Below, piece by piece: positions 31,191 to 42,006 of a stretch of 64,000 nucleotides of DNA. A program made the position numbers and the translations under genes. The DNA is from Limnephilus marmoratus (lineage: Eukaryota > Arthropoda > Insecta > Trichoptera > Limnephilidae), in contig OU862906.1 in the NCBI GenBank assembly GCA_917880885.1, forward strand, positions 61,918,665-61,982,664, given 5' to 3'. The notes beneath the pieces were generated by a model. That model was not told where the DNA came from. It saw nothing but the letters and a program-made list of their open reading frames with translations, and did no database searches. Every line of letters starts with the position of its first letter. The first letter of the stretch is position 1.

Positions 31191-31772
31191 AGAATATAAC
31201 TTTAGGTCAAAATGAATACAAGATGGAGAGCATCAGACAAATGTGATTATTACTGTAGAATTTGCATCTCAGGTGTGGATCTTTAGCAGGCAGCTGTGTG
31301 AAATACTTTGTATGAGGATAGGTTATTTAATACAAGAATATAGTGCTTTGACACAGTTAAATTAATCTATTTAATGTAAACACAAATCCCATGATTTTAA
31401 TAATAATCGGGGCTAAGCTAGAATACTGAATGGGCATATTAAGGAGCGTTAGTAGTGCCATGCTATGTATGAAACAGAATAAAGTGGATGAAGGGGTGGA
31501 TGGCAGAAGGGAAGACAAAGGTTGGAAAGTATCTGCCTAATCATATTATTTGATTTCTTCTAATGCATTTCAACGTTTATATTTTCAATTTTTTATAATA
31601 AATACTCTCCTTTTATAACTTTTAAAGGTTATTCCCATCAATGTTATATATTATTATATTGATGGTGATTATTGATGATTGATCATTGAAGGAGAAGATA
31701 ACTAAACGAAATCATTGAAGGAGAAGATAACTAAAAATAATCTAAACGATAATATTTAAAAAATTGGATACG
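31191..31772. other. Unassigned stretch with a short tandem duplication
   Basis: Bases about 31684-31735 hold two copies of a ~27-bp unit (ATCATTGAAGGAGAAGATAA, CTAAA). The region 31440-31550 may contain a strongly decayed SINE-D piece (AAAGTATCTGCCTAATCA) but the match is weak. Confidence 0.3.
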
Positions 31773-31774
31773 TT

Positions 31775-31940
31775 TGAAGATTTTCACGGCCAAAATCTGC
31801 CGGTTCTGCCCTGATGATACACATCTACCGGATCTGCCGGATCTGCCCTGATGATGGACACTGCAACGATGTCCGAAACGTTGGCTAAAGAAGGAGGTAG
31901 CGCAACACGGCATAACACCCCAAAAACAAATAACGAAATT
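31775..31940 (+). mobile_element. F copy 3, short left arm
   Basis: Left end ATTTTCACGGCCAAAA is the inverse of the F2 right end, joined directly to the loop region. The right arm GTTGGCTAAAGAAGGAGGTA...CACCCCAAAAACAAATAACG is intact up to 31936, with the outer 20 bp missing. A 37-bp duplication in the loop gives two CTGATGA sites (31811-31817, 31848-31854). The best hammerhead-like core of the window lies here. Confidence 0.75.
31843..31887 (+). ncRNA. Hammerhead-like core in F3
   Basis: GCC (31845-31847), CTGATGA (31848-31854), one unpaired T, GGACA (31856-31860), a 9-nt loop, TGTCC (31870-31874), GAAA (31875-31878), CGTT, GGC (31883-31885). Helices I (GCC/GGC) and II (GGACA/TGTCC) are perfect and both conserved core boxes are exact. 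Helix III is the palindrome ACGU, so a dimeric arrangement would be needed. The extra T before helix II is shared in position with the extra A of the PLE motif at 7.5 kb. Confidence 0.6.
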
Positions 31941-32009
31941 ATTAAAAAATTAGTCGAACACAATATTGTTAATTCTAATATTTGAAATATGAGATTGTCA
32001 ATTATGACG

Positions 32010-32170
32010 GTATGATGGAAGGTGGCAAAAGCGCCCGTCCCGGTTAAACGAAAGGTTCTGGGTTCGAGTTCCAGTTGCGACCGTTCTCTTTTTCTATTTT
32101 TCTGAGTTTTGTTCTCTTTCATATTTTCGTTTAGATTATTAGTGTTATCTTCTTCTTCAATGGTATATTT
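32010..32170 (+). mobile_element. SINE-I copy with tRNA-like head
   Basis: Head: GGTGGCAAAAGCGCCCGTCC, GGTTCTGGGTTCGAGTTCC (B box), AGTTGCGACCG. Body: TTCTCTTTTTCTATTTTTCT, TTTTGTTCTCTTTCATATTT, TAGTGTTATCTTCTTCTTCA. The AGTTGCGACCG end of the head is shared with the SINE-C head at 26.07 kb, so two families carry related heads on different bodies. Confidence 0.65.
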
Positions 32171-33110
32171 TTTCAATTGCCGTCTCCTACCGGGCGATTC
32201 ATTCTCTCGTTTGCTACTTCCGTATTATTTTAATTGCCCACTCCGGGTTTCGAACCCTTCAACCTATGATCTTGTGGATCTTTCTCCGCGGAGGTTCTCA
32301 CAAAAGATATTTATTATAATCCAAACAGATTTCTTACTATTTCGGTTGTTCACTCACTTTGAATACTTTTTAGGGACAAACATTAATAACTATTTCGGCT
32401 ATGTGTTCGATTTAGGTAGTAAGTGGAATATAAAACTATAATAAAAATAAATTAGTAGGTCGTAAAATGTGGGTGGCTAATAAATGGTCTTCATTTAAAA
32501 TCATTCAGTGACGTATAATCCGAGGAAATAATAAAAACTTCGATTTAATTATAAAAATAAATCATATCTCCGGGACATATATCATGAGACTCAAATCAAA
32601 AAGCTCTACGAAAATAAAACGTCGATTAGAATCCGTCAATTTGAGATCGATAAAAAAATATATCGATCCCGGACCGTTTATCCGAAGCCTCTATTATATG
32701 AATTAAATTACTATTTTGATGAAATGCCCATTAATATAATGTTGACTATTAGATTCCTCTCACCATTTAGATTTGGGGTCTCAGTAAAACGGTCCCGAGT
32801 TTTTTTGGTTCTTAAAAAACCGACCCGGTTTGATTGGTGCTCAAGTTTGTTTTGTGGCAGTGCAAGATGTTATGGACCCTTTTGGAAATGATTATACAAT
32901 ACACAACCGTCACACCATCCGCAATGGTTATCGTGGAATGTGAGATATCACACAATCACATATTTTCCAAATTTTTACTTTGACATTTTTGTGTAGGTAG
33001 GTACTACGCAATACTTGCATTACTTCGCAGGTTCACCAGTAGTAAGTGAGGTAAAGTGCACTAACTTTTTTTCTAAATCCAACATTTTAAAGGTAAACTT
33101 CGGGTAAAAC
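32171..33110. other. Unassigned stretch
   Basis: GAACCCTTCAACCTATGA near 32250 looks weakly tRNA-like but no structure can be built. No gene or family member. Confidence 0.3.
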
Positions 33111-33111
33111 A

Positions 33112-33590
33112 TTTTTTTTAAAGAAAGACAAACATTCCGGAAGTTACGAATAACCCGACCATATTATATCACTTTTATTCTTCTAGACACAAATAGATTT
33201 ACATAATTTCTGCAATTTTTGTTTATATTGAATGTGAGACTTCTTATCATTTTTGTATATGTATTTTTATTTTATTATTTGCTTTTGTTGTTACATTGTA
33301 TTGCGTGTTTTCTTTTCTCATTGTATTATATTTTCTTCATTGTTTTATACTCAACTTATAATATATATTTATTTTATTTATTTATTTATTACAGTAATAA
33401 ATAAATAAATAAAATAAATATTTTAAAAATCTCCTACTACCTACCACCACAGTAAGCGGAAAATATTGCTTATATCGTGACGGAGAATTTAGCCAGCCGA
33501 GGAATCGAACACGGTACGCCTGGGTAGGACCCAAACGCGATGCCAACTCAGCCACGGACTGGACCAATCTGACCAATCAATCTTTGAAGA
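33112..33590 (-). mobile_element. SINE-G copy split by a LINE 3' tail
   Basis: The minus-strand SINE-G head and middle (33570-33422) and its tail (33168-33112: GGGTTATTCGTAACTTCCGG, TGTTTGTCTTTCTTTAAAA) are separated by a plus-strand LINE tail. Continuity is supported by the intact copies at 12.2-12.5 kb, where GGAGATTTT, CAGGTTATTCG and TTGTCTTTC follow each other closely. Confidence 0.65.
33169..33421 (+). mobile_element. Severely 5'-truncated LINE 3' UTR with palindromic tail
   Basis: Bases 33169-33365 match the 3' UTR of the minus-strand LINE at 46.6-46.82 kb (shared: TATCACTTTTATTCTTCTAG, ACAAATAGATTTAC, GAGACTTCTTATCATTTTT, TTTTCTCATTGTATTATATT, ATACTCAACTTATAA). The TTTA-rich tail is followed by its exact inverse: 27-bp arms flank a single A (33367-33421). 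The inverted second half is unusual. Confidence 0.7.
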
Positions 33591-33627
33591 TTTTTTCTCC
33601 AATGGTATGGAGAAAAAATCTTCAAAG
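33582..33627. repeat. Perfect 20-bp hairpin
   Basis: CTTTGAAGATTTTTTCTCCA (33582-33601) and its exact complement (33608-33627) flank the 6-nt loop ATGGTA. It abuts the SINE-G head. It may be the tip of an inverted duplication; a small-RNA hairpin is possible but the arms are AT-rich and nothing supports processing. Confidence 0.7.
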
Positions 33628-34812
33628 TAAAATATCTTCAATGTAAAAACAAGCAATTTTGGAAAAACTTATTATTTTTTTTTTACTTTTACATCGTGTA
33701 GAATCACTTCCCCGCGGGTAGCGCACTTTACCCCCGGATACCCTGTGTAATATTATCTCATTTATAGAACACAAGAAGTGCCTTGTGGGCGTGTTTCATG
33801 ATCCTATTATTGGCCTAATTTCGGTAAAATTAACTATACAAAACTGTGTTTTATCATTACGAAATTCAAATGGGATGGCGATATACAATTGAAGGCAGGT
33901 GTAAGAGGGACAGACCTCATGCTAAATGATCTAGAACCCTGAGGTCCGTGACACATTTGCTTCCATTCAAATTTGTACGGAGGCACTTCTTGTTTTATAT
34001 GCTTTATTTATCTCATATAATAGCTGTTATCAGAATTGCCAATAATTAGGCGCTTTGGTTTCTTTACACCAGAAACATATCATGCATTTTGCTTGTTGTT
34101 TTTTTTTTATGTACGTAGTAGGTAGGTACCTCCTTCTACTTTTAATAATGTAGTAACCTACTGGTTATATTTATTGGATATTGCTTCACACATACTTTCA
34201 ACATACAGCTTACATTAAATCAATACATTAGAATAACCATACGATGGGCACATTCGAATGTTACTTTTGATAAATGAATGCACTTTCAGAACTGACATTC
34301 GTGAGAAAATATATATTTTAAGAAGTTAGTTTGCCATTACCCGAAGATCCATCACCTCCACACCACTCCCCATGAGCCGTCAAAAGCCTGTAATAATGAC
34401 AACATTGCATCACGTTTGCCAATTATCAAAGGAGTTAATTGATTCTGACAGACCAGTGAATTCTTGATCAACATGGTGAAACTGTTAGATCGTATATTCA
34501 CATGAAATTTTCAAAATAGCTAACGTTTTACTATTTATTAGGACAATATGAATTTCAGTGTTACCTAAATGAAACCCATAATTTATATGTCAGTAGGTAT
34601 TTTGTGTTTTTGGTAGCTACCTGCCAAGTAGACAATTATGGCTAGTAGAACATTTTAATAAATATTTTTGCCTGCAGTTTGAATTCAAGTGCATAGAATC
34701 TAAAGAACGTTAGATTTTTTCGTGAAATTAACAAAAATATCAGTGTGTATCCATTTTGTTTTACTTTCGTATTGTTTTAAAAATAACTACCTGGGTATGA
34801 CTTATATAACGT
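33628..34812. other. Unassigned AT-rich stretch
   Basis: No gene or recognised repeat in about 1.2 kb. Confidence 0.3.
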
Positions 34813-35203
34813 TTATTTTTTATGTGAATACCTCACAAGAGACTCAGCTGGAGCCAGTGAGACTACGGCATCCCCAATTGTGGTATTTTGCGTGGCTGAA
34901 GGTAGTGGGAGTGAAAAGGAGATGGGAAAGAGGAAGGTGGGGAAGTACCCGGCTATTCAGATCTGGTCCCCAAAAACGGCTAAAGCTATTTCAATTCTGA
35001 ATGGTGATCTTACACCAGGGCGATACTAGAGTGCCTTCCACTTTGGAACATGCCACAAATATATTTTTTATTATTTTAAATTAACTAATTGTGAATTAAC
35101 ACAAATTAATCAAATAAAATTTATTTGTGTACGCCGGGATTCAATCCTGGGACCTTCGGATTGTGAGTCAAGAGCCTTACCCATCGACCACGGAGGCCGT
35201 TTA
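34813..35203 (-). mobile_element. SINE-D copy, near full-length
   Basis: tRNA-like head on the minus strand at 35203-35125 (ACGGCCTCCGTGGTCGATGG, GACTCACAATCCGAAGG, CCAGGATTGAATCCCGGCGT), then the family body to GTGAGGTATTCACATAAAAA. The B box is mutated (GATTGAATCC). Some internal blocks are shortened (AGTCCCAACTGC region). Confidence 0.8.
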
Positions 35204-35290
35204 AAAATAATAGATAGCTATTTGATGTAAGGAAAATTACACAATTTCTAGAATCTTGAAGCTCTAAATATTTTTTTACATATTTCTCGA

Positions 35291-35478
35291 GGTTCCATGA
35301 CAACTCAACATAGTGGCATTTCATTACCTCTTTGACAAGTCATTAAAAGTAATGATTTTTTTTTTAAATAGCCCATGACCTAACTTAACGTAACCTAGTT
35401 AACAAGTGTTTTTTTCATCACTTTTAATGAGTTTTCGAAGGAGTGGTGAATTTGCATATAGTCGAGTTGTCCGGTCAC
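35291..35478. mobile_element. H MITE copy 2 (diverged)
   Basis: Left end GGTTCCATGACAACTCAAC, then CCTCTTTGACAAGTCATTAA; right half TTTTTTTCATCACTTTTAATG, GAGTTGTCCGGTCAC. The core again contains TAACTTAACGTAACCTAG. No clear target duplication remains. Confidence 0.6.
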
Positions 35479-36815
35479 TTTTTATTGACTACCGGCTTTA
35501 GTAACACTTCTATTTATCGGAGTAGTAGCAACTAACAAAATTTATCACAACATTAATAATCATTTCATACATAAAGCGAAACCACAAATTTACATTCATT
35601 AAAAATATTATTTTTTTTTATAAATAATTATATTTTCTTCAATAATTACAAATGGTCGAAGCGAAACCGGTAGATATATAAAATAATAAATTCGTGGTTA
35701 AATAAAAAGTGTTTGTTATATATTTTTTTTATAATTACAAATTAACTGTTTGGCGTCATTTTTATGGTAACCTGGATAATATACTAAGAAATCCAAAGAC
35801 ACCTACTATGTTGATTTTTTTTAGTGAAAATAGTGATTTTTAAACGAGGTTTGTTATTTTCGTTATCTTTGAACCACGATTTATAAAAACTATTTTCCAC
35901 ATTCATGCTAAATGCTACTTATAGCTTTTTTATTGTACGCGACGACATCATCAAAACAGTGTGATATAGTTTAGTTAACTTGTTAGATGAATAGATTTTT
36001 TTTGTGTTTCTTGGGCATTAACCATGTAACGTTTTCTAGACATTTTGTTTTGAAGAGTTTTATTCAGAATGTACGTTTGTTACTTCATATTATTTATTTG
36101 CGTGTAACGTGTAACGTATATTTGCATTTTTACCACGGACATATGAATATATCTGGACCTGCCCTAAGTGATAAAAACGTATTATTTCCCCCTCGCCATG
36201 GAACCGGCTGGAGCTCCTCCTTGGCGCCAGTTCGCCCCATGTGGAGGGGATAGAGAATCGCTTGAATCTAAAATGTGTGACGTCATCATTCTTGCCGTGG
36301 GCAGCGCGAAGCTAACATCTATACATTTAACGAAAAAATAACACGCCAAAACAGTAGCTTGTGCTATACAACATACCTACATATCAGTGTGCACATAAAT
36401 GTGGGCGGTTCCTTAGTGTGCTCGTCGCTGGTTACAGGGGTAAGTAAATTATGAAACATTTGTAAAAGTGTCTTAACTAAACACGGCAAAAAAATATTGC
36501 TATGTGAAAACGGGCGAATCTTTTTGGGGTGTACATTTGGCCTACGCAAATATTTTATTATCGTGGCAAGCAATTCGCGCTCCCATGTAAAAAGGTCTAT
36601 TCATTCAAAGCAGATTTTGCTTTTAAGAACTAAATGATGATATTATAATGCGAGATGCCTATATACTGTCAGATTAATTTTTCAACCAATGACAGTCATC
36701 TTCCCCTCTTCGTACCGCCATAGTTGATTTTTCCCCTCACCTGTTATTTCTGGTCTATTGAATTTGGATGTCTATGATTTTTACCGTTGTTCATTTGCAA
36801 ATAAAATTAAGTACA
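35479..36815. other. Unassigned stretch
   Basis: Includes an 88-codon open frame at 35987-36253 and a GC-richer part near 36190-36310; neither shows a recognisable domain or gene structure. Confidence 0.3.
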
Positions 36816-36817
36816 TC

Positions 36818-37275
36818 TTCTTAATATATAAAACAAAGTTGGGTTAGTTACACCATTTATAACTCAAGAACGGCTGGACCGATTTTTATGATCTCTGATT
36901 TGTTGGATTTGTATCCGCCACGAATTGCAGAATAACTATTAAAACATCGGAAGAATTCACAAAAAAAAAATTATGAAGAAAATTCTTTTCCTCATACATT
37001 TTGCATGGAACGAATTCTCATCTTTTGAAAGTGTTGCAGCAATCCTATTAATATTATAAAGTTTGTATAGATTTATGTTTGTATTGTTTGTTACTCTTTC
37101 ATGCAAAAAATAGGGTGAGGAGGGGGGAGGGGAGGAGGAGGGAGGGTGAGGGGGAGGGTAAAAAGGGGTAGGAAGGGGAAGACGAGGGGGGGGGGGGAGT
37201 GGAGTGGGTATAGGGAAGGTGGAACCCCCCTAACACTATGCGAGTGAAGCCGGGGGCAAAAGCTGGTATTGTAAT
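36818..37275 (+). repeat. E-type repeat with G-rich purine tract
   Basis: Starts TTAATATATAAAACAAAG, contains AACTCAAGAACGGCTGGACC, TTGGATTTGTATCCGCCACG and a strongly purine-rich tract (about 37111-37205, including a run of 13 G), and ends ATGCGAGTGAAGCCGGGGGC, AAAAGCTGGTA. The ends resemble those of the 26.49 kb copy; internal sequence differs, so this is a related subfamily. Confidence 0.5.
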
Positions 37276-38798
37276 ATATATAATATTGAATAGTGAGTGA
37301 ATTCCAAAAATTCAAAAACGTCAAATGTCAATGCGCTGGTTATTTTCTTTTGTTCTTAAACATATAATGCTGCCCCTCTTTCTTACACACTAAATGTCAA
37401 TAGTTGAAAATGAGACAAACGATGAACCGTATGTCTGCACCCATCCAAAGGAAAAATACAAAAATATCTAGAAATTGTTACATAGTCAATGCCGAAGAAA
37501 TACAAAAAAATACAAAAATTATAATAAATCTCTCTCACATGTATAAAGGAAATGAAACGCAATTCCCGTAAGTAGGTTGAAAAGTAATAAAATCACAAAA
37601 AATATAAATCCGTAGATCCGTACACAACGCCATCTCTGATACTGATAAAAACAAAACACGGACAGTTGCGCTTCGATAATTGCTGCATTTTGTAATTTTT
37701 AACTTAATAAAAAAAATTATTTAATTCAGCTAATAAGCTAACACAATAGTTATTGATTCTGAGGCGGTACGAAGTTCGTTAGGGTCAGCTAGTTGTGAAG
37801 AAAACTCAACTCGTCAAAATAAAAAGAAGTTATTTATAATCATACTGGCTGCGCCACTTTAAAAGGATTTAGGTACTGAATAATGTTCGGTAGATGACAA
37901 TGATTTATTTTATTACGCAATATTTCGGTAACCAAAGTTTATGCCAGCGGACATCTGGGTTCAGAAGAGCGCGAGTGAGTAGGCACAAACGTATACAAAC
38001 CTTTGTCTGTTGAGAAGCAAAAGAAGAAGCACTGCAGAAGACAAACAACTTTATTATCCCACAATAGAAGATACTGTTCGGTCAACACAACAAATTTCAT
38101 GAACTTTATTCGTAACTGACTGTTCAACCACCTGAAGTTAAAAGCGAAGCATCCCGAGGTAATTGAATTTAAAGCATAGAGATGAGGTGTGAGGTGTAAG
38201 GTGTGAGGTGTTGTGCGCTATTTACATTTAGCGAGATAAATCATTCCTAGTGAGCCGACGGGACCCCCCTGCCCTGGCAGCGCCGCAGCCTCCAAGAGAA
38301 ATATTACCATGTTAATTACATAACTTCCATTTAAATGTGCGGCTGTTGGAATACAATATTGTGTCATAGTATTTTTTTAATATCTGGTTTACGTGGAGTG
38401 CAATAACGGTGGTATCAGTTTGCGAAAATAAAAGAAAATACTACATAAGGTTATTTAATGATAATTTTTTTTTAAATGTTCATTTCAGCTGTCACTCTCT
38501 TTGGTTGTGAAGTGAATTGAATATTTGCTTTAAAAGTAAGTTTCATTTTCATAATTGGAACTGATTTAATCGAAAATTCAGATTATCCCCATAGATAAGA
38601 AGCGAAGTCAAAAAAGGTTACAACTTTTTATCTCCAATTATATCAATTTGGCCTCCAATGATCCCAACGCCCTAACGCCGAATGACCGGAAAATACACAG
38701 TGAAACACGTTTGGACGAGATATTAGGGAGCTTAGTAAGCCGCTCTATGACTATCACTTCAGTTTTCACAGGTTTGCGCTAGTAATTTTAGTTTTTCT
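37276..38798. other. Unassigned stretch
   Basis: A four-copy GAGGTGT-type tandem repeat lies at 38184-38211. No gene is supported; a 62-codon minus frame at 37939-38127 has no features. Confidence 0.3.
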
Positions 38799-39094
38799 AC
38801 AATATAGTATATTTGCGGCATGTTCCAGAGTGGAAGATACTATTAGTATCGCCCTGGTGTAAGACCACCATTCAGAATTGAAACGTTGCTTGAAAATGGC
38901 TTTAGCCGTGTTTAGTGACCAGATCTGAATAGCCAGGTACTTCCCAACCTTCCTCTTCCCCACCTCCTTCCCCTCCCCACTACCTTCAGCCTCACAACAT
39001 ACCCCAATTGGGGATGCCATAGTCTCACTGGCTCCAGACGGGAGCAGTTGAGATTCTTGTGCGGTATTCACTCTAAAAAAAAAAAAAAAAATAT
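38799..39094 (+). mobile_element. SINE-D copy, 5'-truncated
   Basis: Starts in the body (CAATATAGTATATTTGCGGC) and follows the family closely through GGTGTAAGACCACCATTCAG, CCAGATCTGAATAGCCAGGT, the C/T tract, CCTCACAACATACCCCAATT, GGGAGCAGTTGAGATTCTTG to GCGGTATTCAC, then a run of 16 A (39078-39093). The best-preserved body and tail here; the tRNA head is missing. Confidence 0.85.
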
Positions 39095-39224
39095 ACTAAG
39101 CACAAAAACAATGCATCGATAAATGATAGAAATGTGTTGTGGGCGTGTCTGTGTGCTCGAAGTAAGGTCATTTTTAGCTTTCCACTGGTGAAATTGATCA
39201 AACATCAAATCATTTCTTCAATAT

Positions 39225-39500
39225 ATATTTATTTTATAATTAGCAAGTGCCAGGACTGCGTTGCATTGCCACTCCAAGAAAGAAAATTATATTCCTTAGT
39301 TCTGTTCCCCTCCTGCGTTCTCCCTCCATCTTACCTTGCCTTCCCCCATCCCTCGTCCCCCCTTCCGTGAACCCCCACTAAACTATATGAAGTACACACA
39401 TCTTTCAAAAAATTCGCGCGCTATCCATTTTAATTTTTAATAACGTCAATGTAATGTTTTAATAACGAATTTCATAACGTCATAGCTCACCATTACGTAT
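39225..39500 (-). repeat. E repeat fragment
   Basis: Same order as the 39.57 kb copy: GACTGCGTTGCATTGCCA, TCCAAGAAAGAAAATTATAT, a C/T-rich tract, then AACGAATTTCATAACGTCAT and AGCTCACCATTACGTATAGA. Confidence 0.5.
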
Positions 39501-39564
39501 AGAAATAATGAATGGTGCAGAAAACAATCAGGGACAAACAAAGAAACATTCATGTTTATATGTA

Positions 39565-39870
39565 CCTATACTAACTGGTACCGAGTATGCGTTGCAATGA
39601 CATTCTAAGACATAAATTGTTTCTCCCTGCACGTCCATTCCCATGCGTCCCCGTTCCCCTCCCGCGTCCCCTTTCCTTCCTTCGTTCCTCTTCCACCTTC
39701 CCGCTCCCTCGTCACCCCTCCCGCGAACCCCACCGCCTTCGTTACCCTCCACCTCCCCACCCGCGTACCACCTGTAGTACATTTTTTATACAAATTTCAC
39801 AACGCCACAGCTTACCATTATATATAGAAGCACACTACACACTACTGCTAAAATACAATGTTCTGTAAAA
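39565..39870 (-). repeat. E repeat fragment
   Basis: ACTGGTACCGAGTATGCGTT, GCAATGACATTCTAAG, AATTGTTTCTCCCTGC, a long C/T-rich tract (39640-39765), TTATACAAATTTCACAACGC, AGCTTACCATTATATATAGA. Adjacent to another fragment of the same family and orientation, so the pair may be a tandem duplication. Confidence 0.55.
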
Positions 39871-39914
39871 ATTTTGAGTCAATCCATTGATTACTTTCCG
39901 AGATTTGGGGACAC

Positions 39915-40578
39915 AAACATGTGGAACCTAAGTTTTTGTATACATCAGATTATCAATGAATATGCTAGTGTCATTTGGTCTCCTTTCTATGCTGTCCACA
40001 TTTGTCACATCGAATCCGTTAAACATCGTTTCCTAAGAGGAATTGCTTGGAAATTGGGTCTTGTAATAGGCGAGTAGGTACTCATATGATGAAATTGAAC
40101 ACATTTTAAACATTTCTTCTTTAGAAAAACGTAGAAAGGACTCTGATCTAATTTGCATATTTAAAATTATAAACAGTATTACTGATACACCTGCATTCTT
40201 ACAACTTACAACTCATCCAGTTCAACGTCCTTTCCCGTAGACTCCGAAATAATGAATTGCTGTTCCTCAATCAACATTCTACTAAATATGGATACCATTC
40301 TCCCTTATCCAGAATGTCGAGACTTGTCAACGCAACTCAAAGCATTGATTTTTTGGTGTAAAACTAAATGACTTTCGGCAGTCGATACGCAATATTTAAA
40401 TTTTTCTTCATGCTTTGACCTGTAGGGTCTTCTATAAATATGTACTTTTTGCATTTTATATTGTCATTGCTATTAATTTATATGTGCTCTCCCTTAACTG
40501 CCATCTCTGTTTTTTTTTATTCGTGTTGTTATTATGTTTTAATGGACCATTGTCGGTAAATTAATAAATAAATAATTT
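39915..40578 (+). mobile_element. LINE 3' fragment, decayed
   Basis: The plus-strand translation gives the RT thumb region of the 46-50 kb type of LINE (NEYASVIWSPFYAVH, IESVKHRFLRGIAWKLG), then in other frames SLEKRRKDSDLICIFKIINS and SRLVNATQSIDF. A 3' UTR of about 200 bp ends in an A/T tail with TAAA units (40558-40578). Several frameshifts; dead copy. Confidence 0.7.
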
Positions 40579-41328
40579 AGATAATCATTTCTTTGACCTT
40601 TATGTGGCCTCGGTGTCAAGAGGTTTTAATGTAAATTGTTGAATCGGTACCTATGGTTCTCTCCTTTTCATCAGATATCTATGTGTTCTAAAGATTACAC
40701 AATCGATAAACAATCATTAATGTATTGGAAATGGTTTTTTAATGAAAGTAAAAATTAAGACACCTATGTTAGTATTCAAATTAACATAGGTAATTGAAAT
40801 AATTTAGATAAGGCATCTAATAACATTTCCACATATTTCAGCTGTTCCAAAGAATGTAAGTGCCGACGCAGAGAAGATAATACCAAGGTACATTCTTCCA
40901 CATATTAAATGGGTAGGTACATAGGTTCCAATGACAGCATAAGCGCGTAAGTTCCACAAACTGCTGAGAAAATTCCAATTATGTCTGCAATGTGAATTAT
41001 TGCCGTGGGACCCACAGGTAGAAAGTCCTTATAGATATTCCATACAGAAATGAAGATATTCCACGGTGATGTATGGGGGCACTACAGCTCATTCGTCTAC
41101 AAGTTAGACACTGTTAATTAATTTTTATGTTGTCTTTTTTATGTACTAATATATAAATTCAAGGTGACTTACAAAGCTAGAAAAGTAAGATTCGCGCTGT
41201 AGCATTAAAAAAACATTAAATAAAATGTGTACTACATATAATATATATAAAATTTGCAGTATGTAGTCAAATAGGTATTTATATTAAATTTTGAAACATT
41301 ATAATTAATTAGATTTTTGGGTTAGAAT
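40579..41328. other. Unassigned AT-rich stretch
   Basis: No gene or repeat family member recognised. Confidence 0.3.
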
Positions 41329-41527
41329 GCTGCACAAGTGTTCCAACTGCTTTTCATTGACCGGAGCCAGTTGGAATATGGCATCGCCAAATGGGGAAAA
41401 GGTCGGGAAGGACCTGGCTATTTAGTTCAGGTCACCGAACATGGCTGAAGCTATGTCAAGGAACAGTCATGCAAAGTTTCAATTCTGAGTGGTGGTCATT
41501 CTTCGGGTCAATAGTGAGCGAATCATT
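41329..41527 (-). mobile_element. SINE-D fragment, diverged
   Basis: Plus-strand landmarks: GGAGCCAGTTGGAATATGGC, ATCGCCAAATGGGG, GACCTGGCTATTTAG, GGTCACCGAACATGGCTGAA, TTTCAATTCTGAGTGGTGGT. The head and poly-A end are missing. Confidence 0.6.
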
Positions 41528-41547
41528 CGCTTTATTTTTTTGTCACT

Positions 41548-41792
41548 AACACCTTGCGAAAAATAATTTTCCTTAGAGCGTACGTCATCTTTGAAGATGA
41601 GGTGTGGAGGGTCTTTTTGAGGAGAGGAACGAAAAATAATGGAAGGTCTTGAAGAGACCCAATTTATAGGAGGGAGGAAACACAGATGCCGGCAAATTAT
41701 TGCAGAGCCGATCTGTTGAACTCAAGAACGATTCGCAGACGCGACCCATTCTCATGTGAAAAATGTCAACCATGTACATATGTTGGGCAAGA
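41548..41792 (-). mobile_element. LINE-1 3' coding fragment
   Basis: Matches the last ~240 bp of LINE-1 (minus-strand peptide MVDIFHMRMGRV, NNLPASVFPPSYKLGLFKT, SFLSSKRPSTPH). The frame 41779-41585 is open and ends at the same place as LINE-1's stop; truncation at 41792 removes everything upstream. Confidence 0.75.
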
Positions 41793-42006
41793 ACTAATAA
41801 AGATTTTTATTTTTATTAATAATGTTGTCGGTAAAGATAATTTTACGTGGTATTTTTTTTTATCAATAATACGAGTAATAGTTTGGTAAGAGATGTTGTG
41901 TGAGTAGGATTTCGTATAATGGCGTCCGCTGACTCTGTTCAGCGATCCGCGTGGTGGTATACTTACTTCGCTACTCTTCTTTATCTGACTCCACTGGGTT
42001 ACCAAA

